DNA from: Cavia porcellus
Taxonomy: Eukaryota; Chordata; Mammalia; Rodentia; Caviidae
DNA: 64,000 nt
Direction: 5' to 3'
Assembly (NCBI RefSeq): GCF_034190915.1
Contig: NW_026947496.1
Coordinates: forward strand, 31,554,001 to 31,618,000
Of this stretch, positions 1 through 12,600 are shown in pieces (positions within the stretch are counted from its first letter, which is position 1; each line of letters starts with the position of its first letter). The notes beneath the pieces were generated by a model. It had not been told where the DNA came from and did not search any database. It was given only the letters and a program-made list of their open reading frames with translations. The position numbers were made by a program, and so were the translations under genes.

Positions 1-2319
1 TAAAAATTGAAAGGGAGGAAGAGGATGAAGAGGAGGAGTAGGAGGTCAGGGGCCAGACTGAGCAGGAGTGGAGAGCAGGGGTGGACCCAGGAGCCCCACC
101 ACTACCAGGCCACCAGGGCTTCTAGCCACTGTCTCTGTCCACACCCCACTTTGGCACAGCCAGCCCTAGAGGAAGAGCTGGGGGGGGCTTATACTGGAGG
201 CTGGGAAATTGGAAGGGTTCATGCGTGGCTCAGAGCCAGGCATGCAACATCCCCTCCTGAGTCAGGTTCTAGGGGTTCAGAGAAACAGGACAGGGGCAGC
301 TGACTCCCTGCAGCAAGGGTCTGGAACTATACCACACCACTCCTTCTGGTCCATGCTTTTTCAGAGGCCTTAGAGGGAGACAGGAGGTGGTGTGAGAGCT
401 GAGAACCAGGGACCATGTTGGGCTCCAGGGGAATGGGAGCCAGGTATGGCAGGCACAGGCGGAGCTGAGGCGGAGCTCAACTCTGAGATTCAGGATCCCC
501 ACCACCTCCACACCACCGAACAATCAGCACTGCCCTTTAGAAGGCCCATTTCAGATGGTGCGGCTGCTTCACAGAGCCCCACCTTTTTCTCCACGGGAAG
601 CAGCAGGCTGGCTCAGCACGTGGTCCTCCTAGGCTTGAGCTTGGCACAGGTATCAGCCAGCCAGCAGCAGGTGTGGCAAAGGGAACTGGTCTCTCCTGGG
701 AAGGGACCCCAAAACAGAAGGGACTGCCCTCTTCCAAAATAGAAAAGTCAACCTCTGTGGTCAGACACATTTGTTGAGCAGGAAAGTCATAGCCACTCCT
801 CTAAGCACTTGGTCTCTGGGGAGACCATGGGTTTGGCAGCCAGCTCTGTCTACCTATGCTCTGGACCCTAGAGTAGCTCCCCCTGCTCCCTATCCACATT
901 CCATGGCCCTGGATGCCACCCACGGCCTGCCACTGTGTGCTTTTGTACATACAGTATGGTTTGTTTTTCTTTACAGGAAAAGGGAAACAATGGTCTCCCT
1001 GTTTCTTGTGGTCAAAAGCTGTGGACGGTCCAGGAGATTCAAATCCATGGCTGTCTGCAGAAAAAGCTGCTCACAAATCATCTTCCTATCCAAGGCCATG
1101 GAGTATGAATCTCTGAGGTCAGTATTTATTTTCCTGGCTCCATTCCAAAGGCTGGGATGGGCCACAAGGCCGACCTGCCCTCTGCTAGGGCTCTCCTGTC
1201 ACAATCTGATGACTCACTGGAGTGGTGGGCTGGAAAGGAAAGTGACCCCTCAAAGCTTTTGGTGGCTCCTACAGGAGAGGAGGCAAGGCCTAGGGGGTCC
1301 TGCGTGAGCCCTGTGCCTGCTGGGTAGGACGGGCTCACTTTTTAGGGCCCCAGAGAAGGCCCTTCTCTTCTCCTAACATTGACTCTAGGCTATCAGGCTC
1401 ATACTCTGTCTGGGTGTCATGCTTGTCCAGTGCATCCTGCAAACCTCCAGCATCTCCACCTTTGAGTCTAAGGGAAAGGAGACAGGGCCTCAGGGAAGTG
1501 ACAGGGCTCTGCGCAATGCTGCCCTGCAGAAAATGATGCAAGCTGCATACATCATGTTTCAATTTTCTAATAGCCGCACTTAAAAATATAGAAAGAAGTG
1601 AAATTAATCTTGATTGATAAACCATTTTATTATAAAACATGCAACCAATGAGACAAAATTATCCATGAAATACTTTCCGTGTGTGTCTGCGTGTGTATGA
1701 AATCTTTGAAATCAGGACATATTTCACATTTAGGGCACATTTCCTTTAGCTCTGACCCCATCCTACTGAGTGGCCACTTGAAACGAGAAGAAATGCCCCC
1801 CAACACTGCCAAATACCCACAGCAGGGGACAGTTTTCCCCGGGACAAGTCACTGCTGTGTCCCATTTCTGCCAACACTTGGTATCATCTGGCTCTCCGGC
1901 CTCTTTTCTCTGATTACCATTATTTTTAGCACCTTTTCATATGCTTCAGTGTTCAGGATTTTCTGAGGTCCCTGGCCCTTTTTGCTAATTCACAGGAATG
2001 CCCTCTCTCCTTGATGCCTGTCCTTCACACTTTCACCATTAGAATTTGGCTCTCAACCATACAGACCCTCTTCAGTGCAGGGTGGATAGGAATCCATGTT
2101 TATATTCCTCCACATACTGAGTCCACCAGTTAGCAATCTTTCTTTCTCTTACTTGTGATGCCACCACCTTGATGGTAACATGAGCCCCACCACAGCATGA
2201 ACTTGTCCCTGGCCTCTTTATCGAGTGTAATTGGTCTGTCTGTCCTGCACTGAGACCCACTGAGTCATGTCTCAGTTGATCACACAGGCCCCCTCCTCTG
2301 CTACTTCTTCAGTGTGTGG

Positions 2320-2515
2320 GGGACATATGGGTGTCGGGGTGATATGAGGGACTGAACCCAAGACCTTTTCCCTGAGCTACATTCCTATCCTCCCTTTTTC
2401 TTTAGAGACACTGTCTAAGTAGCCAAATTGCCCAGACTGGCCTCCAGCTCACAATTCTCCTGCCTCAGCCTCCCAGAATGCTGGATAATACAGGCATGTA
2501 CCAGCACACCCAGTT
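2320..2515 (-). repeat. B1-dID type composite SINE
   Basis: Read on the minus strand, a diverged B1 (7SL-derived) unit is followed by a tRNA/ID-like unit. On the plus strand the B1 antisense hallmark CTCCTGCCTCAGCCTCCCAG is visible near 2457-2476. The ID-like part (antisense of GGGTTCA...CCC) lies near 2350-2395. The B1-then-ID order is the arrangement known for B1-dID elements of non-murid rodents. Confidence 0.65.
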
Positions 2516-2727
2516 CCTCCTCTGCTGCTTTTAATGAACTAGGTCTCTGTTACAATTGAGTAAATTTATTAACTTCCTTAAAATACCCCACTGAAATTTT
2601 TATTGATGTTGTACTAATTCTATGAAATGATTTCAGGGAGAATTAAGATTCTGATACCTATTTACCCATTCCAGAATTATTCAAGTCTTTAATGGTTATA
2701 CTTCAAAGCTTATACAAGAACTCTTTG

Positions 2728-2799
2728 CTCAGCAACATAAGCACCTGCTTCGCAAGCAGGCGGTCATGACTTTGATCCCTGGTACCAATGAAAAAAAAA
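2728..2799 (+). repeat. 5'-truncated ID-type tRNA-derived SINE with target-site duplication
   Basis: The element starts inside the tRNA-like promoter region, then shows the family body (CAAGCAGGCGGTCATGA, then GATCCCTGGTACCAATG) and an A-tail. It is bounded by the direct repeat AGAACTCTTTG at 2717-2727 and 2800-2810, a classic L1-mediated target-site duplication. Confidence 0.85.
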
Positions 2800-4193
2800 A
2801 GAACTCTTTGTATACTTGCTTAAATTGGCTCTTGGATACCCCACCCTCAAGCTGGAAGTTGAAGTCCCAAATCCCAGTATCTCAGAACATAACAGTGCCT
2901 AGAGATAGCCTTCTGGAGGGTAGTCAAGATGACATGGTCAGGGTACACCTTGGTTTGGGTGCACCCTAATCCAATATGACTTGACAGAAACTGGGACATC
3001 ATGTTGGATTCAAACAAAAGCGTTGTCCACAAGCCCTAGAGAGACCTCAAGAGAAATCAGCCCTGCCCTCGCCCTCATGTTGGACCCCACCTCCAGGCCT
3101 GGGAGGGGCAGACGCACCTGCGGTGCTTTGTCATGGGTGCCTGGGAAGCCACAACCCTCATCTTGGTTTTGAAACATGTATCTCACTTCCAGGGCTCTTC
3201 CCTAGCTTGAACTTGGGTCTCTCTGAGCTTGGTTGGGACTCAGAATCACAAATGCCTCCTAAGAGCGTCCTTTCAGTATTAGGTACCCACAGAAGGCACA
3301 AGGAAGGCATACGAGGAGGATCGGAATCAAGAAATGACTGGCAACACCCTTGAATTTGCCCACCCCACCAACAGCTCTGCGGTCCTCAGTGGGTAATTTC
3401 CCACCCTGGCTAGCTGCAAAGTGCTAAATATGCTCAGGGTCTGGTGTGTCTACACTGATGGCTCCTTCTTGCATAGAAACTCTTCTTTTTCTAATGCATG
3501 TGTTACTATCATATACTAAATTATCATGAAAGCGTTAAATCCAGGAGACTAGGAACAACTCTGCCTCCTTTACGTTAGTAAAGGTAATGGCCCAATGGTG
3601 TGGGTCACTGGCTCTGCAGTCACCCTACTACAAAGGCAGCAGAGCCCATGGCAAGAAGTTAGGAGAGGCCTGTCAACCGAATCGCCATGTTTTAAGGGAC
3701 ATGAATTTTAAAAATTTTTCATTGATATAAAAAATTATCACCTAAAAATTCTCCCATGTCTCTCCAATGGCAGACTTACCCCCCACACTTTAATGAATCA
3801 GATAGGACTGATTAGCCAGGCTTGATTTTGTATTTCTTCCCTATAAAACAAAACAGACCAAAACAAAACCAAAAAAAAAATCAAATTTGACTAGACTCAC
3901 TCAGGAAAAAAGCTTCTTGGGGTCACAGTCACACAGAATGCATGAACACATGCTCCAGGACTGAGCTGCCCCCCTGCAGTGGCAGCTCCCTGGCTAACCT
4001 CCTGTTTCTACTGAGCAGCCCTTGCCAAGGCTGTACAGTGGGAGGGGAGGACTTCCTGAGGTGGCAGCAAGCCAACTCCCACCAACACGAATCCTTCCTT
4101 TCTTCTCGCCTGTGCTCAGATGCCACCATCCTAGCCACATTCCTGAGCCCAGTAGAGGCCAAAAACAGACACAGCTAGCATTTTTCAAATGGC

Positions 4194-4199
4194 TTTATT
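4194..4199 (-). terminator. Distal poly(A) signal of C1orf198 (AATAAA)
   Basis: TTTATT on the plus strand reads AATAAA on the gene strand. Cleavage is expected 10-25 nt downstream, about 4170-4185. It places the 3' UTR end about 2.4 kb below the stop codon. Confidence 0.65.
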
Positions 4200-6323
4200 A
4201 AAGGCTATTAGTATAAAATACAACCAAGTTACAAGTTATCAGTAACAATGTATTTTTTTTTTTTAAAATGTGTACCGAAGAAAGGGAGGTGCAAGGAAAC
4301 ACAAGATGCTCCTAACACCCACAGGCTGCATCTGGCCAGGGACAGGCCTGCTGCCCCAACGCGGCAGACCAACTCAGCCCCAGGGCCAGGAGTGGGCCCA
4401 GTGCCCCAGAACTGCTCCTGAGTTCCTGGGGGAGCTGCTGTAAAATGCAGTCACCGGGGCAAGAGTGAATCCTGAGCTGAGTCTCAGGGGCTGCCTCCAG
4501 GTGGGGGAGGGTCCAAAATCAGCAGAGAAATGTATATTTTTTTTAAAAAATAAATATAAACTCCTGGCTTTAGAAATGCCATTGTGATGTAGGGGAGAGG
4601 GAACACACGGCACACGCAGAGCCTGATTTCCCTGGATGCTGGCACAGATTCCCCAGAAGAGAAAGAAGCCACCTCAGCTTGGACTTTGCAAGGATAATCT
4701 GCAGATCAGGCAGGATGGGGACTTGTACTTCCAAGAGTAGAGCAAATGAACAGGACTCAGGACCCTCCAGAATTTCTCCTCTTCGACTTAACACTTGCTT
4801 TATAAATCGCCACTTTGAGAATAAACCCTGTGCATGCTGGGCCCAGATGGTATGAAACACACAGCAACTTTCAATGGTCCTACCCATACCTTTCAGGTCT
4901 GAGGCTGATCTGAGGGGGACACAGATCACTGAGAAGGTGGGAAAGAAATAACTTCTGCCAAAGAGCAGGCAGAGTGCCCTGAGCAAAAGTACTGTCCTCC
5001 CAGCAGCACACAGACTTCCAGAAGAAATCCTTGCTATGGAGCCTCTCGATTGGTGGCTTTCCTGGGGATGTAAGTATAGGAGATGGCACTCACGGCTCTA
5101 GGAAAGTGCTGTGCCCCAGGCTGACCGGCACACCACTGGGCTGTGCTAGCTGGAATGCCTAAGATCTCTCTCCTCTCACCACCATGCAGCCAGCCTCTCT
5201 CTTGCAGGTATCAATCATATTTAAACAGTACACAAAAACCTCCCTGTGCTGAGCTGCAGTCTGTCCCTAACAGAGGAGGGTAAGCCCCAGCCCAGAGGAG
5301 CCAAACAAGGTATAGGGACCTGAAGCAATTGGCAGGAACCAAATCCAGTGCTGGCAAAGTCACAGCATGGCAGACACTTTCCTTGAAGTGGGGGTGGGAG
5401 TTTCCAAGTATTTTACCTTGGAGACAGAAGAAATATTCTGGAAACCATTGCAGAAGGTTTACATATTAAGATGCCATGACCCTTTGGTACTGAAAACCCG
5501 TTTACTGGTAGAGCCCATAAGGACTAAGGCCTCGGGTAAGGAGATCACAGTGATGGTGATATGCACTACATTGCACAGGGCTTGCAGCCTGCTGGGTCCT
5601 ACAGGTGCACCGAGTTCAGGGCCACTGGGCAGGGCACAGGGAGGACCATAAGGAATCCATCATGGAGTTTCAGGGGTCACTGCTGGGCTTCAGAGATGCC
5701 CCTTCCATTTCTGCAACCCATCAGGGGTGGCAGGTTGGATTCACCATGATGTGGCCTAAGCACTTCTTGGGATGAGGACAGCCATGGCCCCATCTTACAC
5801 AGCAGGTTCTAACAGCAAATTAGAAGGCCCTGTGCTCCAGCACTGATTGCATACATCCTAGTTCCTGTATACTCGGTACAGGGGCAACCAGCAGGTTGCC
5901 AGGTAACAGGAGCTCCTAGAAGGAAACAGGTACAAAACCAGGGGAAATGGCTGCCCATGGCACTACATCTAGATATAAAACAATGAGAAGCTGATACAAA
6001 GCTTCTAAACACATCATTCTTTTTAAACAATGACCAATACTGTGAATAAGTAGGGAGCAACTCAAAGACAATGTCTGCCACGTGCCACTGGGATGCTTCC
6101 TGGAAGTGACACAAGGGTGGCAGGTGGCACCCAGCATAGGACGTGGCTTCAGCATGAATTTTTCTAGAGCCACAGTCAACAGCCAATGTTATCACGGCTG
6201 AGGACGTCACCGAGGTCACCCACCGAGCAGAGGAAGAGACAGAATCTCGGTGGGACTTCTATGAGGTGGTGAGAAGACACCCTGCCGGGAGGAGGACAAA
6301 CTGGTGGGGCAGGGAACAGAAGT

Positions 6324-6329
6324 TTTATT
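6324..6329 (-). terminator. Proximal candidate poly(A) signal of C1orf198 (AATAAA)
   Basis: A canonical AATAAA on the gene strand lies about 280 nt after the stop codon. If used it would give a short 3' UTR isoform lacking about 2.1 kb. Use is unproven. Confidence 0.4.
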
Positions 6330-6606
6330 TACAAGATTGACTAAATTCTTAACAGTCTTTAAAAATTTCAAAAGTAGAACTGCGGTTATCAAATCATTGA
6401 AAATAGTGTATGCATCTGGTTTTACCAAAAAGGGAAAAATCCGGCAATATTTACCAGTTTCCAAAGAATTACGAAAAGGAGTAGAGAAACCAGGGAAATA
6501 GGCAAGGCAACATCACCCTTCGCATCCTCCTCCAGCGCAGCACTGTGGAAAGTGTTTCGGGGTTCTTGGCTGTATTTTTTTTTTTTTTCTTCTGGTCTCA
6601 CACATT

Positions 6607-6663
6607 TTACCAGTTGTCCAGAAAATCAAATCCTGTCTTCAAGACAACATTGCTTGAGCTGGC
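6607..6663 (-). CDS. C1orf198: C1orf198 coding exon 4 (last)
   Basis: Encodes residues 297-314 and the TAA stop. The acceptor is CCCCAG followed by GCC. The peptide ends TGFDFLDNW, the strongly conserved C-terminus of the family. Human has Val where this copy has Ala at the first residue. Confidence 0.92.
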   Translation of the reverse strand, partial: ASSSNVVLKTGFDFLDNW

Positions 6664-9600
6664 CTGGGGAGGGACAAAGCACGTAAGTAAGACACAAACT
6701 TCTTTCTCAGATATGTAGAATCTAAAAACAGCATCTCATTTAAAATGACCCAAATGAAGTAACTGGCTTCCCTCGCAGGGGCCTCTGACCTCAATTTACC
6801 TCAGTGCTGGAGGCCAGGAAATAACATCAAATTTGAGGCGAGTTGCAAGGCCCAGTCCAGCCCCGTAAAGTACATCCACACAACCCGCCACCTCCTTACT
6901 GGGCGAATAGAGAGCAAAGTGTTTCTCTACTCCTAGGAATCTTTTCTGTTTCTGAATGATATTACAGAGAACAAGCTGGAGAGGTGCTCTTTCTAATGTG
7001 AAACATACACAAGCACACACACACATATTGACGAAAATAAGCGAAAGCTTTGCACAGCTGAGGGACTGAAATCTAGGAATCCTAGAGTGAAAAGCTCACG
7101 CCTTCCCAAACACATGGAGGGTACAGAGAGATTACCTAGGCCCTGGGAAATCACTGACACTCCTGTCAAGGGAAACAAGAGTGAGTCTGAGGGCCGTGGA
7201 TGCACACGGCCTGTCGCACAAAGTGACTACAGTATCAAATTCTGGACAAAAACAGATTGGTGGCTGCCCAGGGCTAGGGAGAAAAAGTAGAGTGTTCAGT
7301 GGGGACAGAGCTCTGGTTGTGTTTCGTTCTATTTTGCCTACTCTGTGCATGGATGGAAGCCAGGGCCTCACACGTGCTAAGCAAAGCTCCATCACTGAGC
7401 TGCGTGCCAGGCCCAGAGTTCCAGAAGGCATGACAGCTGTACAGCACTGAGCATGTACTGAGTGCCACTGAATCTACACTTAGTAAGGGTTAAAATGATA
7501 AACTTCTATCAAAATTTTAAAATTTTGAATATATCAAAAAAAGAGTAACCACAGAGCCCCAAGGACCTCTGAGGGGCCAAGTGATACTGACATGGAGGAG
7601 CCCCCATCTTGTGCTTGCCAGCCCACAAGGGGCCAGCAGCCCTTGGATACATGTAGGGTATAGCCGTACCTCACAAGTGTGCCTGCTGCCCCGCTACCAG
7701 GAGCTCCTGGCTCCAAGGCAGAACCTGGTCCCAAAGATGAGCCATGCCGGCAGCTCCGACAGCAAAGGTCCTTCAACAGGGCAGAGCTCACAGGCCACAG
7801 AAGCACTGATACACTGAAGGACCACATCTCCCTCAGCACCAATGGTCCCATCTCAGGCCAGCACCGAAGCAGGTGCTGCTCCTAAAGGCCCAGGGTCCTC
7901 GTGTCCTCCTCAGGCCTTGCTTATCAGTGGGCTCCTTCCCACTCTCCTTCCTTCCTCTCAAAGGAGCCTTCCAGAAAGGCTGGGGACAGATCAGACATCA
8001 CTGGCACAGGCCACACCACTCTGTGAGGGTGAGCAAAGCCTTGTGATGGCCTCGTAGAAGAAATGCTCTCAGATATGGGCTGTGTTTCCCATACAGAGAT
8101 GCCTCTAAGGGAGGCCCCTGACAGTAAAAATATTCTGGTTTTGGTTTTGTGTAATCCACCAACACAGAGCCATTTAAAGTCAGGAACAAAAGTTCTATCT
8201 TTTCTTTGCTGTCCCTACTTTCTAAATGACAGAGTACTGAGTGAGGATGTCTTGCTGTCACCAAGAACTCAGAGGACATTCAGAAGCCAGTGACACTTCA
8301 TTCTCCATGACCACCCACCTCACCCAGAAGACCTGACCTTTCCTCTGCTCCCTCCTCCCCACTGCACCCCAGAAAGGAGCTACTGATCCCCATGATGCCT
8401 GGAGAGGAACAATGTCCTCCCAAGCAGAGTCCTGATGGCAGAGCTCTGGGGTCCCACCTTCGTCCCTGGACCTCAGAACACCTGTGGGACCCTTCCTCAC
8501 TGACAGTTCCCACACCACCACCACCACCTCGCTGCACCCCCTCACTGACCACCTACTGGGTTGGAGGGCAGTGGCCATATAACCTGAGATGAGTTAGGCT
8601 ACCACCAGCCCCAAAGTCCTCTGACGAGAAGAAAGGGATCAAAGGAGAATAGGGAGAAGACAGTGTAACACTGGCCCACCCCGTGGGGATCCCCTTAGCA
8701 GCTCCAGTGCAAGTCCCTGGCCTGACGCAGCCTTGATGCTGGCCTCTCACCTGTGCAGGCTTGGGCTCCAGGAACAGAGCATCATCCTCATCCTCATCCT
8801 CCTGCACAACGGCAGGAGACGATGGCTTCCCTGGTGGTTCACAGGGGGTGACCTCAGGTACCACACTGGTGGGGCTCTGGATGAGCTGGGGTCTCTCACA
8901 CTCCGTGCTTGCACTGGGAAGGACTCGCTGCTCTGGGCGCAGGGCCTTGGCCTCCCGGTCCTTTGGGCCGAGATCCTGTCGATAACAGGCAGACAGCATC
9001 TTCTCCCCCTTTTCTATGGACTTGATTTGGCTGGGGGTCAGTGACTGGAAATCAGCCTCAGGCCCCTCCCGGGACCGCTCAGCATTGATCTTCCAAAAGG
9101 ATGCCTCCTCTTCCTTCCGTGCTGGACCCAAGGCGTCCAGGCTGGAGGACCTGCTGCCCTGTGAGGCTTTGGGCAGTGGCCTGGGGTCGCTGGTGGCAGT
9201 GCCATTGCTCGGTTCCTGGATGGATAAGGAGGCGATGCTGAACTCCATCTGACTCTGACGGGATGTGGAAGGAGAGAAAAGAGAAAGCAAACATTAGGAT
9301 CCACTGGAACAGGGAGGCCAGTTCATGCACAACTCTCAGTCACGCGTAGACACCCCAACGACACAAGCCGTTGTCCACTTACTGGAACTGTCTGTTCTCA
9401 GTGGCTGTTTTCAGAATGGCCCTGGATCACCTGAAACCAACCTGAGGCCCTACTGGTGTGAGCCGCTCTGACCACCCCACCACCACCACAGCAAAGCCAC
9501 TGGGGCCACCTCATGTGGACCCCATAGAGGCACAGCTTCCCAGTCTTGCAGAATAGGCTATCGACATACCAAAACAACCCAACAATCCCTCTTCCCCATC

Positions 9601-12600
9601 CCCTCATCCCTGCATGCCCTCCCCTGCTTTTTAAAAAGTGACTAAATAAAAGTAATTAATGAGCTAAGAGAAACTAGCTGTACAACTATCTTAACTGCCA
9701 TGTGTATAGATATACTTTTTTTCTTTTTCCCTTTCTTCCTTCCCCGTTTTCCCCACCACAGTTTGTCTTTTCTTTGTGCTAATATTGTTTGCACAAGATA
9801 TCATGCCTATATCTTACACTCTGAATAACTACTACAAAGACAACAATACACAATGTATTAATCTCCTACTAACATCTTGAAACTTTTTTTCTCTTTAAAA
9901 AAATTAAAACAACATTAAAGAAAGTTGGAAAAGAAGAAAAACCAGTCATACTCCCTCCCTGTCATAGGACACCCTTCTGCAGGACACCCAGCTGTCCCCA
10001 GCAGGGTCCCATCAGGCCTGCAACTCTGGACGCTGCTTTCTACCTGCTCACGAGCCTCACCCCTGTGTGGCTTGGGCTTCACAGCTGGTATTTGAATGGC
10101 TGCAAACATTTCACTCCACAGCGTCCCACCGCCCACTGTACCATCTTTCTTGTTACTTTCAGACAATTTTCCTGCTAATCCTCTTGCTAACATCAGGGCT
10201 GCCAGGAACATCTCAATGCATACAGCTCTCCTCCATTTTGGCTTAATTTCTTCAGATAAACTCCCAGAAATGACATATCAAAATACAGAACTGTAAGCCT
10301 TTCTGTGATTTTAAATGCATAGTCTCACACTCAATCAAGGTGCTTTCTAGTGGCTGCCCATTTCCCACCACTCACCCACCACCATATACCATATATAAAG
10401 TAGCACTCTGAGTCAGAGCACAACTTAAACCACTTGTGCTTAATTTAACATATAAAACATCGGTCTTTAGGACTTCGATGCAGATTCCTCCGCTCAGCAC
10501 ATGGTAGGCTTGGTTCTTTACAAGTACTCTCCCTCAACTCCCCACCCCTGCCCTGTCCCTGAAGAGACACACTAAACTGCCTGCCTGATGTGAGCCACAG
10601 GCTCTGGACCTCAAGCTGCGCATTCCTTTGTCGGAGGCTCCTGCAAAATACCAGCTGCTCAGTGCCAGGAGTTGCCCTCCAGGCTCTGAAGCTGAGAGAG
10701 ATCCTGAGGCCATGAATACAAAGAGCTCAGGTTCAAACTAGGAGTCCAAGCTTCCTGGAAGCTCAGGCATCAGGAAACAAAATCCAAGAAGCAGCCATCA
10801 GGCAACCAGGTGTGGTACATACCTACAATCCCAGCACTTGGAAGGCTGAGGCAGGAAGACTGCTGAGAGTTCAAACCCAGGTTGAGCTACAAACTTAGGT
10901 CACGGCCAGCCTGAATTGCATAGTATCCCCTCAGTCCACCGCACCCCTCAAAAAGCAGTAGCCATCAACTCCTCAGATATACCTGGAGCAGTCATTAAGG
11001 ACAAGTACACATGATCGTATCTAATGCCTTACACATGTAGGGCTTTTGTTGTTTTTGTTTTGTTTTGTTCTTTGTGGTATTAGGGATTGAACCCAAGGCC
11101 TTTGCACTAAGCTGTATCCCCTATTTAAAATTCTTTCTTTAAATTTCAAGATAGTTTCTATCTAAGTTGCCCAGGTTGGTGTCAAACTTGGCAATCCTCC
11201 TGCCTCTCAAAGAACCAGGATTACAGGTATGGATCACCATGCCCTATTCAGACATGTAGTTTTTAAATTACTTTCATTCCAGAAATAAGAAAATTGATGT
11301 TCGGAGTGATCAGATCACCCGAGGTCACTAGTTTGTAGGAGATACTGCAGCTCGGATTTTGGCCTGGACTGGGTGATTCTTCTGTATGGCTACGTGGACA
11401 AACTACCCCAGCTGCAAAGTAGGAAGCTGTGTACACAGCATTCGGCATGTGCCTCCATGATCTGACTTGATTTTTAAAGGACTGCTTCTGAGTGAGGCAT
11501 TCTTAATACTCTGCATATTTCCAAATTCTAACGCAGAAGACGGATATTGTGGGCAAAGGAATGATAGTTACTTAAGTAAGCAAATTACCAAAAATAGCTG
11601 GGAAGTGGTCCAAGAGCCAGAGCCAGAGCCAGAGCAGACTCATCTGGAAATTGTAGTGTAAGGTTCTTTGGACAGATCATTTTGTCAAACCCCAGTTTTT
11701 TTAGGATCAGCCATTTCTCCAGAGGGATCTCTGCTTCAAAGCCTGTGAAGGGTGAGGCAGGCCATTCTGCCAGCGTGGCCGAGCTGGGTGCTGGGGAGGG
11801 AAGTGAGTCACAGCAGCTCAGAGGCTACATCCTTGCTGCAAGGAACCAAGGAACATCTGGCTCAGGATGATACCCTCAAGTGGTGACAGGTACTTTGTAG
11901 GTTAGTGGAGGCTTCAGGACAGCACCTCAAGGGAGAGCATCATCCGGCAGGGGAGTCCATGTTAATAGAAAACAACTCACTAACCATTTTTTTTTTTAAT
12001 CGGTACCGGGGATCGAACTCACAACCACCTGCTTGCAAGGCAGGCACTTAAGCCACTGAGCTAAATTCCCAGCCCTTCAATAACCATTTTAAGGTCTCTG
12101 GAGATGACAATGAGTGAAGAGTTCTAGTAATTTGATACTTTTTTTTCTATATTTTTTATTTTGCAAGAAAAGTATAGCTATAATCTGTAAAAAACTGCCC
12201 TCTGAGCCAGGTATGGCTCAGGCCTGTAATCCCAGCACTTGGGAGGCCAGCCTAGGCTATACAGTGAGTCAAACCAGCCTGAACTGTGCAATAAGACCCA
12301 GCCTCAAAAAAAGAAAACAAAAAAACTATACCTCCTTGATCATGCTGGGTGAAGGGTCTTGCCTACTCTGCACCCACAAGGAAAAGGGTCTGTTATTTAG
12401 GATTTCCTAACCCCAGTGGGCACAGCACTGCCTGGCCTGAAGGACTCAGGACCTGTAACAAGAATGACCCTAGCAAGGTAGGCAGGAGAGCCATCATCCT
12501 CCCGAATCCTCCAGGGATACCCACTGTGGTCTGTGCACTTACAGCACAGGACAGTGCACTTGTGTAGGTCCCATGGAGCAGTCTGCCATTTCAAAGCAAG

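Larger units (their letters stand above)
1..4170. other. Intergenic DNA downstream of C1orf198
   Basis: I see no supportable gene in this stretch. In human the neighbour on this side is CAPN9, but no penta-EF-hand calpain exon is recognisable, so its end probably lies left of the window. The open frames are short, on both strands, and without recognisable similarity. Recognisable content is a B1-dID-like SINE near 2.3-2.5 kb, a 5'-truncated ID SINE at 2728-2799 and an A/C-rich run near 3850-3880. The rest is unassigned. Confidence 0.6.
4175..6606 (-). other. C1orf198: C1orf198 3' UTR
   Basis: The sequence from the stop codon at 6607-6609 down to the distal poly(A) signal is about 2.4 kb without coding potential. 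Its length fits the long 3' UTR known for the human transcript. It contains a proximal AATAAA near 6324-6329 and several A/T-rich runs. The 3' boundary is inferred from the distal AATAAA at 4194-4199, not from transcripts. Confidence 0.7.
6664..8750 (-). other. C1orf198 intron 3
   Basis: GT-AG intron of 2087 nt (donor GTGAGA, acceptor CCCCAG). It holds an L1 3'-end fragment at about 7205-7540, split by an antisense ID-like SINE at about 7345-7415. No exon or RNA gene is seen. Confidence 0.85.

Noticed and set aside
974..1123. Plus-strand segment preceded by TTTACAG and followed by GGTCAGTA, resembling an exon
   Set aside because: The translation matches no protein I recognise (in particular not the calpain expected nearby) and the donor is poor.
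8733..9044. Plus-strand open frames opposite C1orf198 exon 3
   Set aside because: They are antisense shadows of the exon; the minus strand carries the conserved protein.
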